A stretch of DNA of 64,000 nt from Cyclina sinensis (Eukaryota; Mollusca; Bivalvia; Venerida; Veneridae): positions 27,142,361-27,206,360 of the forward strand of contig JAAONU010000003.1 in NCBI GenBank assembly GCA_012932295.1, written 5' to 3'. The position numbers were made by a program, and so were the translations under genes. Below are positions 26,472-37,450 of this stretch, one piece after another. Within the stretch, counting starts at the first letter, position 1, and the number at the start of each line of letters is the position of its first letter. Below the pieces are notes generated by a model. That model was given only the letters and a program-made list of their open reading frames with translations, ran no database searches and was not told where the DNA came from.

Positions 26472-26712
26472 AAAAATAAAAACAACAAGACCCGTCCACA
26501 GACAGCACATTCCACTTTTTTCAGTGCTGGATAATAAAATCTAAGTCCCCCCCCCCAAAAAAAAAATTGGGGCCGAGGGGGCGGGGCGAAGTACCTACCC
26601 ATCCCATGTAAACAAATAGTTTGGCTAGGGATTGGGTGTGGGTTACTCATGTGAGAAAAAAGAAATGGGGGGGGATGGAGGAGGTCAAGTACATTTTTAG
26701 AAAATAATGAAA
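26472..26712. repeat. G-rich flank, left part of an interrupted repeat
   Basis: Contains TTGGGGCCGAGGGGGCGGGG and GGGGATGGAGGAGGTCAAGT. Similar phrases (GGAGTCAAGTACCT, GGGGGAGATGGAGGGAGG) recur at 27990-28320, so the element at 26713-27985 probably landed inside one copy of this sequence. Confidence 0.4.
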
Positions 26713-27985
26713 AACAAGACAGTCTGAAGGACAGCTAAATCCCCTTCCGCAGCGGACATGAATGTGTACTTCTTGACCTTTAACCAACCATGACCTTGAT
26801 GTTGTGCCATGCATAGTATAAGCACATAGTCTCATGATAGTAATTATTTGTGCCAAGTTATCTAAAATCTTCCATAAAGTCAAAAAGTTATAGAGAACAT
26901 TTAACCTTGACCTTGGGGGTAGCAACCTGGATGTTGGATTGTGCACATCGTGTCATAGTGGTGATCATTATTGCAAAGTAATTAAAAAACTTTTCATAAG
27001 CCAAGTTAGTAAATTATAGAGCAGACCTTAAATGTGGATATTTGACCTTTAACTGTGACCTTGACCTTGTGGGTAGCAACCCAATTATTGCACTCTGCAC
27101 ATTGTCTCATAATGGTGATCACTTGTGCCAAGTTATTTCAAAAAATTTTCAGCAGTTTTAAAGTTATGGAGCGGACACGAAATGTAGATTTTTAACACTT
27201 GACCTTTAAGAGTGACCTTGACCTTGGGGGTTGCAACCCAATTATTGTGCTCTGCACATTGCCTTATAATGGTGATCACTTGTGCCAAGTTATTTCAAAA
27301 AATTTTCAGCGATTTAAAAGTTATGGAGTGGATACGAAATGTAGACCTTTAAACACTTGACCTTTAAGTGTGACCTTGACCTTTGGGGTAGAAACCCAAT
27401 AATTGCGGTTTGCACATAGTCTCATAATGGTGATCACTTTACCAAGTTATTTTAAAACATTTTCAGCAGTTTGAAAGTTATAGAGCTGACATGAAAGTGT
27501 TACGGACGGACAGACAGTAGCAACCCAATTATTGTGCTCTGCACATTGTCTCATAATGGTGATCACTTGTGCCAAGTTATTTCAAAAATTTTTTCAGCAG
27601 TTTAAAAGTTTTGGACCAGTCACGAAATGTAGACTTTTAACACTTGACCTTTAAGTGTGACCTTGACCTTGGGGGTAGCAACCCAATTATTGTGCTCTGC
27701 ACATCATCTCATAATGGTGATCACTTGTGCCAAGTTATTTCAAAACATTTTCAGCAGTTTAAAAATTATGGAGCAGACACGAAATATAGACTTTTTAACA
27801 CTTGACCTTTAAGTGTGACCTTGACCTTGGGGGTAGCAACCCAATTATTGCGCTCTGCACATCGTCTCATAATGGTGATCACTTGTGCCTAGTTATTTAA
27901 AAAAAAAAATTCAGCAGACGGACGGACGGACTGACATACAGAGGCCATTCCTATAATCCCGTCTGCTTTGCGGAAGGGGATTAAC
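26713..27985 (+). mobile_element. Second HINE-like family, ~165 bp units, inverted subterminal repeats
   Basis: It opens AACAAGACAGTCTGAAGGAC, with CAGTCTGAAGGACAG able to pair partly. The subterminal motif AATCCCCTTCCGC at 26738-26750 is matched, inverted, by GCGGAAGGGGATT at 27970-27982. Between them are about seven ~165 bp units (GACCTTTAAGTGTGACCTTG, GGGGGTAGCAACCCAATTAT, TCTCATAATGGTGATCACTT, GCCAAGTTATTTCAAAA). A GACGGACGGACGGACTGACA microsatellite near 27910-27935 precedes the 3' end. The layout matches the first family although the sequence differs. It is inserted into a G-rich repeat that is present on both sides. Confidence 0.6.
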
Positions 27986-28320
27986 AAATTTGGTGGTGGG
28001 GGTGGGGGAGGTAAGAGGGGGGAGTCAAGTACCTATGTATTTGAAAAAAAATAATGGAAAAAATTTTGTGGGGGAGATGGAGGGAGGAGTACTGACGCAT
28101 CTCATGTCTCATGTAAGTTAAAAGTTTATTTCAAAGCTTAAGAAGTTCTTTTCCAATATAGGAGAACATTTTTTTTTTTGCTTTTCTTGCAGGCAGGGGT
28201 GGGGTGGGTGCAGGGGGTCGGAAGAGGAGTCAAGTAATTTCATACCTATAAAAAAAATATCATAATGAAAAAAAAAATTGGGGCAGAGGAGGACTAGAGG
28301 ATGCCTCGCATCAAATTACC
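27986..28320. repeat. G-rich repeat, right part
   Basis: Two similar blocks, each with a G-rich stretch followed by GAGTCAAGTA and an A-rich segment with TAATGAAAAAA, lie at about 27990-28080 and 28190-28290. No coding sequence is seen. Confidence 0.4.
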
Positions 28321-29040
28321 ATTAAGTTTTTGCATGAAGGACTAATTGCCAGTGTTTCTCTGTTTAGTGTAAATTCCTTAAAAAGTAAAGCCATCAGTAT
28401 TTGAAAGAAGAATTTAAAGACTTAAATGTCTCTGTGAGAATTCTATATCTGGCTAGTCCAGGAATCCATCCTTTCTAAGCCTTTAATAGGGTATTGATAT
28501 ATACTTCTAACTGGCAAAATCCTTCTTCTAGGGCACATAATAAATATCGATCCAAAAGAACAACTTGTAAATATGACTATACCTGGCCCTCCTAGTATCA
28601 TTTTATTCCAGTTCTCTAAGAATAAAACACACACTGACTTTAATAGCACAGTTATTTTAAACAAGAGTGATCAGTGATCAAATGTGTTGCCTGATGATAG
28701 CCATTTAAGCAGTTGTATTGAGGGGTGATTGGACAGTTTGTTAGAAATGTAAATTGACTGTAGGGATGTTTGAGTGTTTTCTGTAATGTGAAGAAAGTAA
28801 GAATTACCCAACTGATGATGCTGAACATTGCACTTATGGAGGATACCATTATGTTCTATGGGTGGGCACAGTTAGAAACACAGTTTTGTGGTAGCTGAGG
28901 ATGTTTCAAGTATACCAAAATTGGTTTCTTGCATATTAATGAAGACCAGATCCAAGGTGGTGTTGTTGTTAGTTGTAGGCATGTGAATTTTTGCTGCAGC
29001 CCATATGTTTTCATGTGTGTACATAACAATGAACAACTGA
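28321..29040. other. Unassigned sequence with a 5' fragment of an interspersed element
   Basis: At 28662 the sequence AACAAGAGTGATCAGTGATC, followed by ATGTGTTGCCTGATGATAG, matches, in the opposite orientation, the 5' end of the element at 51461-52703. The rest of the stretch shows no repeat unit, and the minus-strand frames at 28443 and 28652 have no recognisable domain. Confidence 0.4.
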
Positions 29041-29810
29041 AGGTCTAGTCCTTGGTGTTTCAGAGCAGCAGATTTTTTAAGTTTTCCCTATATAAGTCCT
29101 TGTGTAAAATCAAATGACCCCCGGGTGGGGTCAGTTTTGACCCCAAGGTCATGATTTGAACAGACTTGGCAGAGGTCCACTAGACAATGCTGCGCACCAA
29201 ATATCTAAACTCTATGCCTTGTGGTTTCTGACCAAAAGATTTTTAAAACTTTTCCTATATAACTCTATGTAAAACATGTGACCCCTGGGGTGGGGCCTTT
29301 TTTGACCCAGGGGCTATGATTTGAACAAACTTGGTAGAGGTCCAGTAGACAATACTGTAAACCAAATATCATAACTCTACGCCTTGTGGTTTCAAGACAA
29401 GCAGATTTTTTAAGTTTTTCCTATATAATTCTATGTACATGTAAAACATGTGACCACTGGGGTGGGGCCATTTTTGACCCAGGGGCCATGATTTGAACAA
29501 ACTTGGTAGAGGTCCTCTAGACAATGCTACATACAAAATTCCAAAACTCTATACCTTTTGGTTTCTAAAATATAGACTTTTCAAACTTTTTCCTATACAA
29601 CTCTATGTAAACACATGACCGCTGGGGCAGAGCTGTCTTTGCCCTAGTGGCTATGATTTGAACAAACTTAGTAGAGTTCTACTAGACAATGCTGCACACC
29701 AAATATCTTAAATCTAGACCTAGTGGTTTCTGCCAAGAAGATTTTTAAGTTTTCCCTACATAAATCTATATAAAATCAACAGTACTGACCCCTGGGGTGG
29801 GGACAACGGA
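29041..29810 (+). repeat. Run of ~165 bp HINE-type units without ends
   Basis: Four to five units with TTTGAACAAACTTGGTAGAG, CACTAGACAATGCTGC, ACCAAATATCTAAACTCTA and the GACCCCTGGGGTGGGG motif. Neither the AACAAG 5' end nor the 3' hairpin is present, so this is an internal fragment. Confidence 0.65.
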
Positions 29811-29971
29811 CAGATCACAATGACAATATAGTCATTCAGTATGGTATAAGGCAACAAATCACTTCTTCCTCATTTACAGAAAATAAAATGTAACATTTTA
29901 TCTCAACTTTTATCCTATATTGCCCTTTATCCTCACATGGGGATCTGTGACTCTTATAGCACATATAGGTT

Positions 29972-30070
29972 AATGTTTGTTATCAAAAGTTTACAATTTT
30001 AACTGCTCTAGCTTGGCACAGCTGAGCAAGTGGTTAAAATTGTAAACTTTGGATAACTGATAACAAACAT
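29972..30070. repeat. Fold-back hairpin, ~99 bp
   Basis: The left arm (29972-30003) contains AATGTTTGTTATCA and AAAGTTTACAATTTTAAC. The right arm (30033-30070) is its reverse complement with an extra ~7 bases (GTTATCC on the arm strand). The loop is about 30 bases. It may be a minimal MITE or a structured RNA; no coding frame is involved. Confidence 0.7.
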
Positions 30071-30367
30071 TTATATATTCAATGTATGGAAGTATGTTTT
30101 GACAATACTATTTATGTCCCCATGATCAACAAACATTGCTTGCGTGTAAAAACCAACTGATCAAATTAAGCTTAGAGAATGCTTATGCTTATTGAATTCT
30201 AAAAGTCTTGTTTTAAAGATAAACATGCAATCGGATGTTTTCCACTAACACATTATACATCCTGATCCAACATCTACGCGCATGTATACAAAGGTTTATA
30301 ACAGAACCATTTATTAGTAAATCCATAAACCTGGAGGTTTACGAAATTAAACCAGTCCAAAATTATA
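30071..30367. other. Nothing recognised
   Basis: Unique AT-rich sequence between the fold-back hairpin and the next mobile element. An open plus-strand frame starting at 30235 runs into the element and has no domain signal. Confidence 0.4.
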
Positions 30368-30905
30368 AACAAGAGGGCAAATGGCCCTATAGCGCTCACC
30401 TGGGTTCAAAGATGAAAGAAATTTTTATAAATGTAATGATGCATATCACAGAAATGGACCAATACAATTTCATTGCCACAGCTCCAAAAACAAAAAGTAG
30501 GTCAAAATATAAGTCATGAGACGACATTTTTGAAATCGGAAGGAAAAACTGTGCACATGATCCAAATTTCATTGCCGTAGCTTTTAAGTAAAAAAGTAGG
30601 TCAGTAGGTCAAAAATATAGGACATGCTATGACATTTCTGAAATCGGAACAAAAAAACTGTACACATGGTCCAAATTTCATTGCCATAGCTCCAAACACA
30701 AAAAGTAGGTCAGTAGGTCAAAAATATAGGTCATGCGATGACATTTTTGAAATCTAAAACGAAAAACTGTGCACATGGTCCAAATTTCATTGTTGTAGCT
30801 AAAAAAAAAAAGTAGGTCAGTAAGTCAAAAATATAGGTCAAAGAATAATGTTTTTGAAATCATCTTGAAAAAGTGTACAAATTGTCCAAATTTTATTGCC
30901 ATAGC
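30368..30905 (+). mobile_element. Third repeat family with ~115 bp units
   Basis: It starts AACAAGAGGGCAAATGGC followed by TAGCGCTCACCTGG, a variant of the common 5' end. Four to five units follow, each about 115 bp, with landmarks GTGCACATGGTCCAAATTTC, GTAGGTCAGTAGGTCAA and ATGACATTTTTGAAATC. No 3' hairpin is seen before the next element starts at 30916, so the copy is 3'-truncated. Confidence 0.55.
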
Positions 30906-30915
30906 GAAAAACTTA

Positions 30916-33234
30916 AACAAGAGGGCCATCATGGCCCTGGATCGCTCACCTGAGTACTTTGGCTGCAGGTTTGCTGTTAAGCAGTATTTCATTTTTTTAA
31001 TTGAAAATATGTAAGTGCCTACAAACCAAATATGTAAAATATCAGTCAATAAATAAAGGCTCTATGACAGAAAGTAGGAATATCTATTATAAGCTTTGGT
31101 GACCTTGACCCAGTGACCTCAAACCCTACCCATGGGTAGAGGTCCATGCAAGGAACCTCTATACTGAATATCAAAGATATTGGTCTATAAATGAAGGCTC
31201 TATGAGGTACAGTAGATAAATCTACTTTTAGCCTCTGTGACCTTTAACCTAATCCAATAATTTGAAAAAGCTTGATAAAGCTTGCTTCATGCCAAATTTT
31301 AAAATTCTAGGTCTTGTGGTTTCAGACAAGAAGATTTTTAAAGATTTTCTTCTATATTGTTATTTAAAACTTGTGACCCCTTGGGCGTGGTCAATAGTTA
31401 CCCCAGGGACATTTTTCTAACAAACTTGGTAGAGGTCCACTAGACAATGCTACACACCAAATATCTAAGCTCTATAACTTACGGTTTCTGACAAGAAGAT
31501 TTTTTTAGATTTTCTTACATAACTCTATGTAAAACTAGTGGCCCCTGGGGCGGGGCCATTTTTGACCCAGAGGCCAGGATTTGAACAAACTTGGTAGAGG
31601 TCCACTAGACAATGCTACACACCAAATATCTAAGCTCTATAACTTACGGTTTCTGATTAGAAGATTTTTTTAAGATTTTCCTATATAACTCTATGTAAAA
31701 CAAGTGACCCCCAGGGCGGAGCCATTTTTGACCCAGAGGCCAGGATTTGAACAAACTTGGTAGAGGTCCACTAGACAATGCTACATACCAAATATCTTAA
31801 CTGTAGGTCTTCTTGTTTCTGACAAGAAGATTTTTTAGTTTTTCCTATATAACTCTATGTAAAACAAGTGACCCTGGGGTGGGGCCATTTTTGACCCAGA
31901 GGCAAGGTTTTGAACAAACTTGGTAGAGGTCCACTAGACAATGCCACTCACCAAATATCTAAGCTCTATAACTTACGGTTTCTGACAAGAAGATTTTTTT
32001 AGATTTTCTTATATAACTCTATGTAAAACTAGTGGCCCCTGGGGCGGGGCCATTTTTGACCCAGAGGCCATGATTTGAACAAACTTGGTAGAGGTCCACT
32101 AGACAATGCTACACACCAAATATCTATATAAGCTCTATAACTTACGGTTTCTAATTAGAAGATTTTTTTAAGATTTTCCTATATAACTCTATGTAAAACA
32201 AGTGACCCCCAGGGCGGGGCCATTTTTGACCCAGAGGCCAGGATTTGAACAAACTTGGTAGAGGTCCACTAGACAATGCTACATACCAAATATCTTAACT
32301 GTAGGCCTTCTTGTTTCTGACAAGAAGATTTTTTAGTTTTTCCTATATAACTCTATGTAAAACAAGTGACCTGGGGCGGGGCCATTTTTGACCCAGAGGC
32401 AAGGATTTGAACAAACTTGGTAGAGGTCCACTAGACAATGCTACACACCAAATATCTAAGCTCTATAACTTACGGTTTCTGACAAGAAGATTTTTTAAGA
32501 TTTTCCTATATAACTCTATGTAAAACTAGTGGCCCCTGGGGCGGGGTCATTTTTGACCCAGAGGCCAGAATTTGAACAAACTTGGTAGAGGTCCACTAGA
32601 CAATGCTACACACCAAATATCTAAGCTCTACAACTTACGGTTTCTGACGAGAAGATTTTTTTAAGATTTTCCTATATAACTCTATGTAAAACAAGTGACC
32701 CCCGGGGCGGGGCCATTTTTCACCCAGAGGCCATGATTTGAACAAACTTGGTAGAGGTCCACTAGACAATGCTACATACCAAATATCTTAACTCTAGGCC
32801 TTGTGGTTTCTGACAAGAAGATTTTCAAGTTTTCCCTATATAACTCTATGTAAAATCAACTGACCCCTGGGGTGGGGTCAGTTTTGTCCCCAGGGACATA
32901 ATTTGAACAAACTTGGTAGAGGTCCACTAGATGATGCTTCATACCAAATATCAAAGCTCCAGGCCTTGTGGTTTCGGAGAAGAAGATTTTTAAAGATCCA
33001 ACTTATAAAATCTATTTTTAGCTCCAGTGAACCAGAAATGCAATGGACCAGAACCATTTGAACAATCTTGTTAGAGCTTCAAGCAAGGAACATCCCAGGC
33101 AAGTTTCATTAAATTTGCCCCATTGGTTTCAGAGGAGATGTCGTTTGAATGAAAAGTTAACGACGGACGGACTGACGACGGACAAAGACCGATCAGAAAA
33201 GCTCACCCTGAGCACTTTGTGCTCAGGTGAGCTA
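30916..33234 (+). mobile_element. Best-preserved HINE-like element, 2.3 kb, both ends present
   Basis: The 5' end is AACAAGAGGGCCATCATGG (hairpin GGGCCAT.CATGGCCC partly shared) with GGATCGCTCACCTGAG. The centre holds about ten tandem units of ~160-170 bp, several nearly identical (landmarks AACAAACTTGGTAGAGG at about 31419, 31574, 31745, 31910, 32080, 32240, 32407, 32574, 32740, 32900). The conserved 3' segment follows, then GACGGACGGACTGACGACGG near 33170. A strong hairpin sits at 33200-33233 (arms GTGCTCAGGTGAGCT and its complement with one bulged C), ending CTAAAA. CTCACCTGAG near the 5' end is the inverse of CTCAGGTGAG at the 3' end. No ORF of transposase size is present, so it would be non-autonomous. 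Confidence 0.7.
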
Positions 33235-34090
33235 AAAAGGGGTGGGGGGGAGAGGAGTGACCCCCAGGGGATGACCCCACTATGGTCACAGTGCATACTA
33301 CCAAATATCTAAGCTCCAGGCCTTGCAGTTTCTGACAAGAAGATTTTTAAAGTTTTTGCTATCTAACTCTGTGTAAAACATATGACCCCTTGGACGGGGC
33401 CAGTTTTGACCCAGGGACCATTATTTGAACAATCTTGGTAGAGGTCTACTAGACAATGCTCAACACCAAATATCTAAGCTCCATGCCTTGTAGTTTCTTA
33501 CAAGAAGATTTTTAAAGTTTTCCCTATATAACTCTATGTAAATCAAGTAAGCCCTTGGCAGGGTCATAATTTGAACAATCTTTGTAGAGGTCAACTAGAT
33601 GATGCCTCATACCAAATATCTAAGCTCCAGGCCTTGCAGTTTCTGACAAGAATATTTTTAAAGAATTTACTATATAACTCTACGTAAAACATGTGACCCC
33701 CTGGGCGGCGCCAATTTTGACCCAGGGGCCATGATTTGAACAATCTTGGTAGAGGTCTAATAGACAATGCTGCATACCAAATATCTAAGCTCCATTTGTT
33801 TCGGTTTTGACAAGATGATTTTTAAAGTTTTCCTTATGTAACACTATGTAAATCAAGGGACCCCCGGGGCGGGGCCAATTCTGATTCAAGGGTCATAATT
33901 TGAATAGTCTTGGTAGAGGTCCACTAGATGATGCTACATACCAAACATCTAAGCACCAGGCCTTGCGGATTTTGAGAAGAAGATTTTTTAAAAGTTTTCC
34001 CTATATAACTCTATGTAAATCAAGTGACCCCCGGGGCAGGGCCAGTTCTGACATCAGGGTCATAATTTGAACAATCTTGGTAGAGAGGCA
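33235..34090 (+). repeat. Additional ~160 bp units downstream of the complete element
   Basis: Five units with CAATCTTGGTAGAGGTC, ACCAAATATCTAAGCTCC and TGCAGTTTCTGACAAGAAG, lacking both family ends. It stops at a GAGGCAGACAGACAGACATT stretch. Probably an independent truncated insertion. Confidence 0.6.
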
Positions 34091-36233
34091 GACAGACAGA
34101 CATTACCTAGATAAACTCCATATTGCTGTCTATCCATGCAGCTACCAAATTTTATCAACCTTGTTTTTTGCACCCTGGTTTCTATTTCAAGTCTCTACAG
34201 AAAAACACATATATAGATAGACAGAAAGAACAAACTTGTGTACACAAAATATAAGTACTGTAAAAGGTCATATTGTTGAAAGCCTTGTCAGAAATAAAGT
34301 GTAACAACTGCAGCTTTTATAATCTCGATTTACCAGACATCAAAGTCATAAACTGTAGCATTGATACTTGAAATTTATTACTCTCTTGGAGCCATAATGT
34401 ACTATATGTACTTTTAGAACTTCTTTTTCCATTGCATCCAGAGACATCAACATTTGTATGTGAAAACGCTATATGGGTTATTAGTAAACTTGTTACCAAC
34501 CAACCTTTTCCCCTTGTTTCATGGATCTAGCCCCTGTTTTTTGCTCCTTTACAGCAAAATTTCTGTATTAAAACTGCTGTTTATCCTTTTACTAAGTTTC
34601 ATAAACATAGTTTCTGTTAACACTCTTGCTTATCAAACAATCAAACTGACAGACAGAATCGGTATAATACAATTCCTGCTTATAGAAGATACCTACATAA
34701 TTATGAAGTTTCATTAATGTATGGCAAATCATCCATAATAAGTAAAATCCAACAGAGTGACTGACTGACCAACCAACCAATGCATCTGCACCTTAAACAA
34801 AGTTTGTGTATGAATACAGTTCCTGCTGACACTTATTTAAGTTAAAACCCTTATCATTTCCTTAAAATTTCTTATTTCCATTTTTTTTTTTTTTTTGCAG
34901 TCACACAAGTTTTGAAATTTAAATAAAACATCGGATACTCAGCTGCTTGATTTCAGTCGAAGCTTCCTAAAATATTGTAATGGAATTATTTTGAAGCTAC
35001 TCACCATTAATTCAATACTAAAATAGGCTTCTTTAATACTCATTTTTAAAATATAAAAAAAAATCAGATTTTTTTTATTGAAAATCAAACTTACCAAACT
35101 TGTTTACAAGCAGCATTTATGTTCAGACAAAATCTGCTCAAGCCAAAATAGACTAAGCTTAAAAGGAAATCCCTATTTCCAGTAATTCCAGTAACCCAAC
35201 TGATCAATATTGTCTTGCATGCTGACCCAAGCTTCTTGTATTTTCACTTACATCAGCTTTCCTCTACAACAGTTTTCTATATTTCCAGTACTTAAAAAAT
35301 TCTTTTATCTTGAAAGCTAATGACATGAAGTAACAGAAATACAATTCTGAAGATTTTTTGTCCAGACATGACTGCTACCAAACAACATTTTTCTTTCAGC
35401 CTTTAGATATTAAAAAGGACTATAAACATACTGAAAAAAGTAATATCACAATCATAGGGACAAGATTATCACATCAAAATTTGAACATTACAATCATTTA
35501 TCTTTGGCTTTGGTTCAATTTATTTGGTTCAATTTATTTAAAATTTTTGCAAAATTTCACATTTATATTGAAGATGTAAAGGTCATTCATTTTTACAGCA
35601 AAATTAATATCAGCAATATTAAAGCTTTTTTCTAGAGACCTAAAACACCAAGTATTTTAGGTGTTTGGTTGTTGTTATTTTTTTCATATTAATAAAATTC
35701 AATAAAAAAAACATTTCATAAAAAGCAATTGTTTGACTTTAACTTTGTTTTACTCTTTACAGATTTTTTTACTCTTTACAGAAAAAAAACATAACTTAAT
35801 GTTTTTTTAATTTTTCTCACAATATTAACAGAAAACAGACTTAATTATTCATTTTTTTTTAAATTTCAGATATCACCTACCAAGGGGCCTTAACTGAGGC
35901 CCTGCCAAGGCCCTGTCTTCACACAGTTTCAAGAAGCTACTAAAAACTGAATTACTGTTTATTTTTCAGTCTTCCTGTTCAAACTGCTGATAGAATTACT
36001 TTCTACTATGAATCCAAAGACTCATTCCACTCAGACAAACCTCTCTCATGGCCATTTTGCAAAACAGGCTCTTTTGAACAAGAGTATATAACACACACAA
36101 TAAGTATACACACAAACAAATAAATATTTCATAAAATCAAACCAGTTAGGTTGAATTTCAAAGCTCAGATTGGCGCCAAATATAGAAGCACCAAAAGATC
36201 AACAAAGTGAAAAAGTAACGAAACACAACTTAC
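34091..36233. other. AT-rich non-coding region, probable intron
   Basis: No domain-bearing frame is visible on either strand, and no repeat unit dominates. Long T and A runs are frequent. On the two-exon minus-strand model this is intronic. A GC-richer patch at 35878-35950, preceded by TTTCAG, is discussed as rejected. Confidence 0.4.
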
Positions 36234-36342
36234 CCCCATCAGTGAAGCTCTGGGCAGGGGAACGAAGTCTGCCCAGAGCACGGCGAAGGAAGCCCACCAC
36301 ACGCCTAGCCACACTCACAACTGCACAGACCATCGAACTCAT
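36234..36342 (-). CDS. Candidate first coding exon of an uncharacterised minus-strand gene
   Basis: The exon encodes 36 residues plus one base, beginning MSSMVCAVVSVARRVVGFLR, with Arg-rich stretches around residues 13-27. It ends at a good donor (GATGGGG then GTAAGT). An in-frame TAG lies directly upstream of the ATG, so this ATG is the first available start. A TATAAAAA box sits about 90-97 bp upstream of it. GC content is clearly above the flanks. The N-terminal hydrophobic and basic mixture could be a membrane-anchoring or basic signal, but no family is recognised. The single leftover G matches the phase needed by the exon at 19137-19603. A joined product would be 191 residues. The overlapping plus-strand frame at 36170-36448 is regarded as a shadow. 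Confidence 0.5.
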
Positions 36343-36431
36343 GACTTCGTATAGTAATAGCTACAGTATAGATATCTATAAGCTAAGCTATCTAGGAGCA
36401 ATAAGTGCTAAAGTCGCATTGTTTACCTTCC

Positions 36432-36439
36432 TTTTTATA
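36432..36439 (-). promoter_or_regulatory. TATA box for the minus-strand exon
   Basis: TATAAAAA reads on the minus strand at the expected distance for a transcription start near 36400-36410, leaving a 5' UTR of about 60 bp before the ATG at 36342. The position supports the exon call but is not proof. Confidence 0.45.
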
Positions 36440-36799
36440 GTGAGTTAGGAAAGGTGCGAAAGGATTAACGCTGACCTGACGGTTCAAAGGTCAAATGCTG
36501 CTTGAAGTTACTCAGTGTGCGGAGAAAACAGGTCCGTAAAATAAACGAATACCGGAATACCCAAGATGAATCCTTGTAACTTGATGGATCCCTGACCCCT
36601 CATATTTCTATTATTTAACAAAGAAATGCAGTTATATTTCACCACAAACAAGTATGTAACAAAAGAGCACGTGGCAATGTTTGTGGGTAAAATCTATTGT
36701 TATAACAGCTGTGGATTCATGAATTGCATGCTCTTTTCACGTCTGCGCATGTATAAAGCGCCCGTTTCGTGCAAAATCTGTCTCCGTTTGGAGCGAATC

Positions 36800-37035
36800 A
36801 ATGGTCGACAAGTAACACGCTGGACCAGTAGACCAGGTGTCGCGAGTCCGGTCTCCAGCTCCTGTAATACTAATTGTCTTTTAGATGAGACGTTAAACCG
36901 AAGTCCCATGTAACAATGCTATACAATGAGCATGGAAAAGAGCCATGGTTCTTTCTGGAATGGGATGCGTTCTGTATCTTGTACTATCCCCGCAACATAC
37001 TAGTAAAATAACAAATCTCTGCAGGGTGCGACCGG
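36800..37035 (+). mobile_element. tRNA-derived SINE
   Basis: The head, GTAACACGCTGGACCAGTAG with GGTGTCGCGAGTCCGG, looks like a degenerate tRNA with a weakened B box. The body contains GATGAGACGTTAAACCGAAG and, near its end, CTGGAATGGGATGCGTTCTG and GTATCTTGTACTATCCCCGC. A second copy of the 3' part is found at 55391-55545. The plus-strand frame across it is not a gene. Confidence 0.5.
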
Positions 37036-37384
37036 TACCGACGATAGAGAGAAGCATCCGAGGCCATAAAAGATGTATCCAGCACGCTTTCTTACAATCC
37101 TTTGTCGAGCGAGATTTTTTTAAATATTATTAATATTAATTTTTTAAATAATTCAAAATTCAAATTTTGAAAGTTTATAGCACAAAGCATGTAAATACAA
37201 TCCCTATAGCACAATACAGTTTTAACATTTTATGATATGGAGCACAGAGAGTACATAAACTGTTTTCAGAAGAGGCAATAATATGTGTATCACAAGTGAT
37301 AGAGAAACACAATAATTTTTGTTACAGTATTGTCTTATGATATCATACTAAAAAGGAAAAAGAAAACAACTAAACATATGCTAG
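37036..37384. other. Nothing recognised
   Basis: AT-rich sequence after the SINE with no coding, RNA or repeat feature that can be supported. Confidence 0.4.
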
Positions 37385-37450
37385 AAATCTCGATCTCGGG
37401 ACCCCTGGTTTACCAGTCCAGCACGTTACCACTGACTGGCCCACTGATCC
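37385..37450 (-). repeat. tRNA-like sequence, probable SINE head
   Basis: Read on the minus strand, GTCAGTGGTAACGTGCTGG, then ACTGGTAAACCAGGGGTCC and CGAGATCGAGATTTC, resembles a tRNA D arm, anticodon arm and T arm in order. The anticodon stem has a mismatch and the B box differs from the consensus, so it is not a functional tRNA. It fits an old SINE head or tRNA pseudogene. Confidence 0.35.

Noticed and set aside
33043..33312. Frame starting MDQNHLNNLVRASSKEH, with relatives at 21653 and 24237
   Set aside because: Similar peptides in three element copies come from the conserved non-coding 3' segment of the HINE-like family. The frames do not share ends and lack domains.
35878..35950. Possible plus-strand exon after TTTCAG, open for about 25 codons
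   Set aside because: Short, no partner exon with a matching donor found, and the GC-rich patch contains internal inverted GGGCCTTA-like repeats.
36234..36342. EBAG9/RCAS1-like N-terminus for the Arg-rich exon
   Set aside because: Only a loose similarity in hydrophobic and basic pattern; the candidate second exon does not fit that family.
36170..36448. Plus-strand 92-residue frame
   Set aside because: It overlaps the minus-strand exon, which has a TATA box, upstream stop and donor. The plus frame has no such support.
37385..37450. tRNA gene
   Set aside because: Mismatch in the anticodon stem, poor B box and no paired acceptor stem; kept only as a tRNA-like SINE head.
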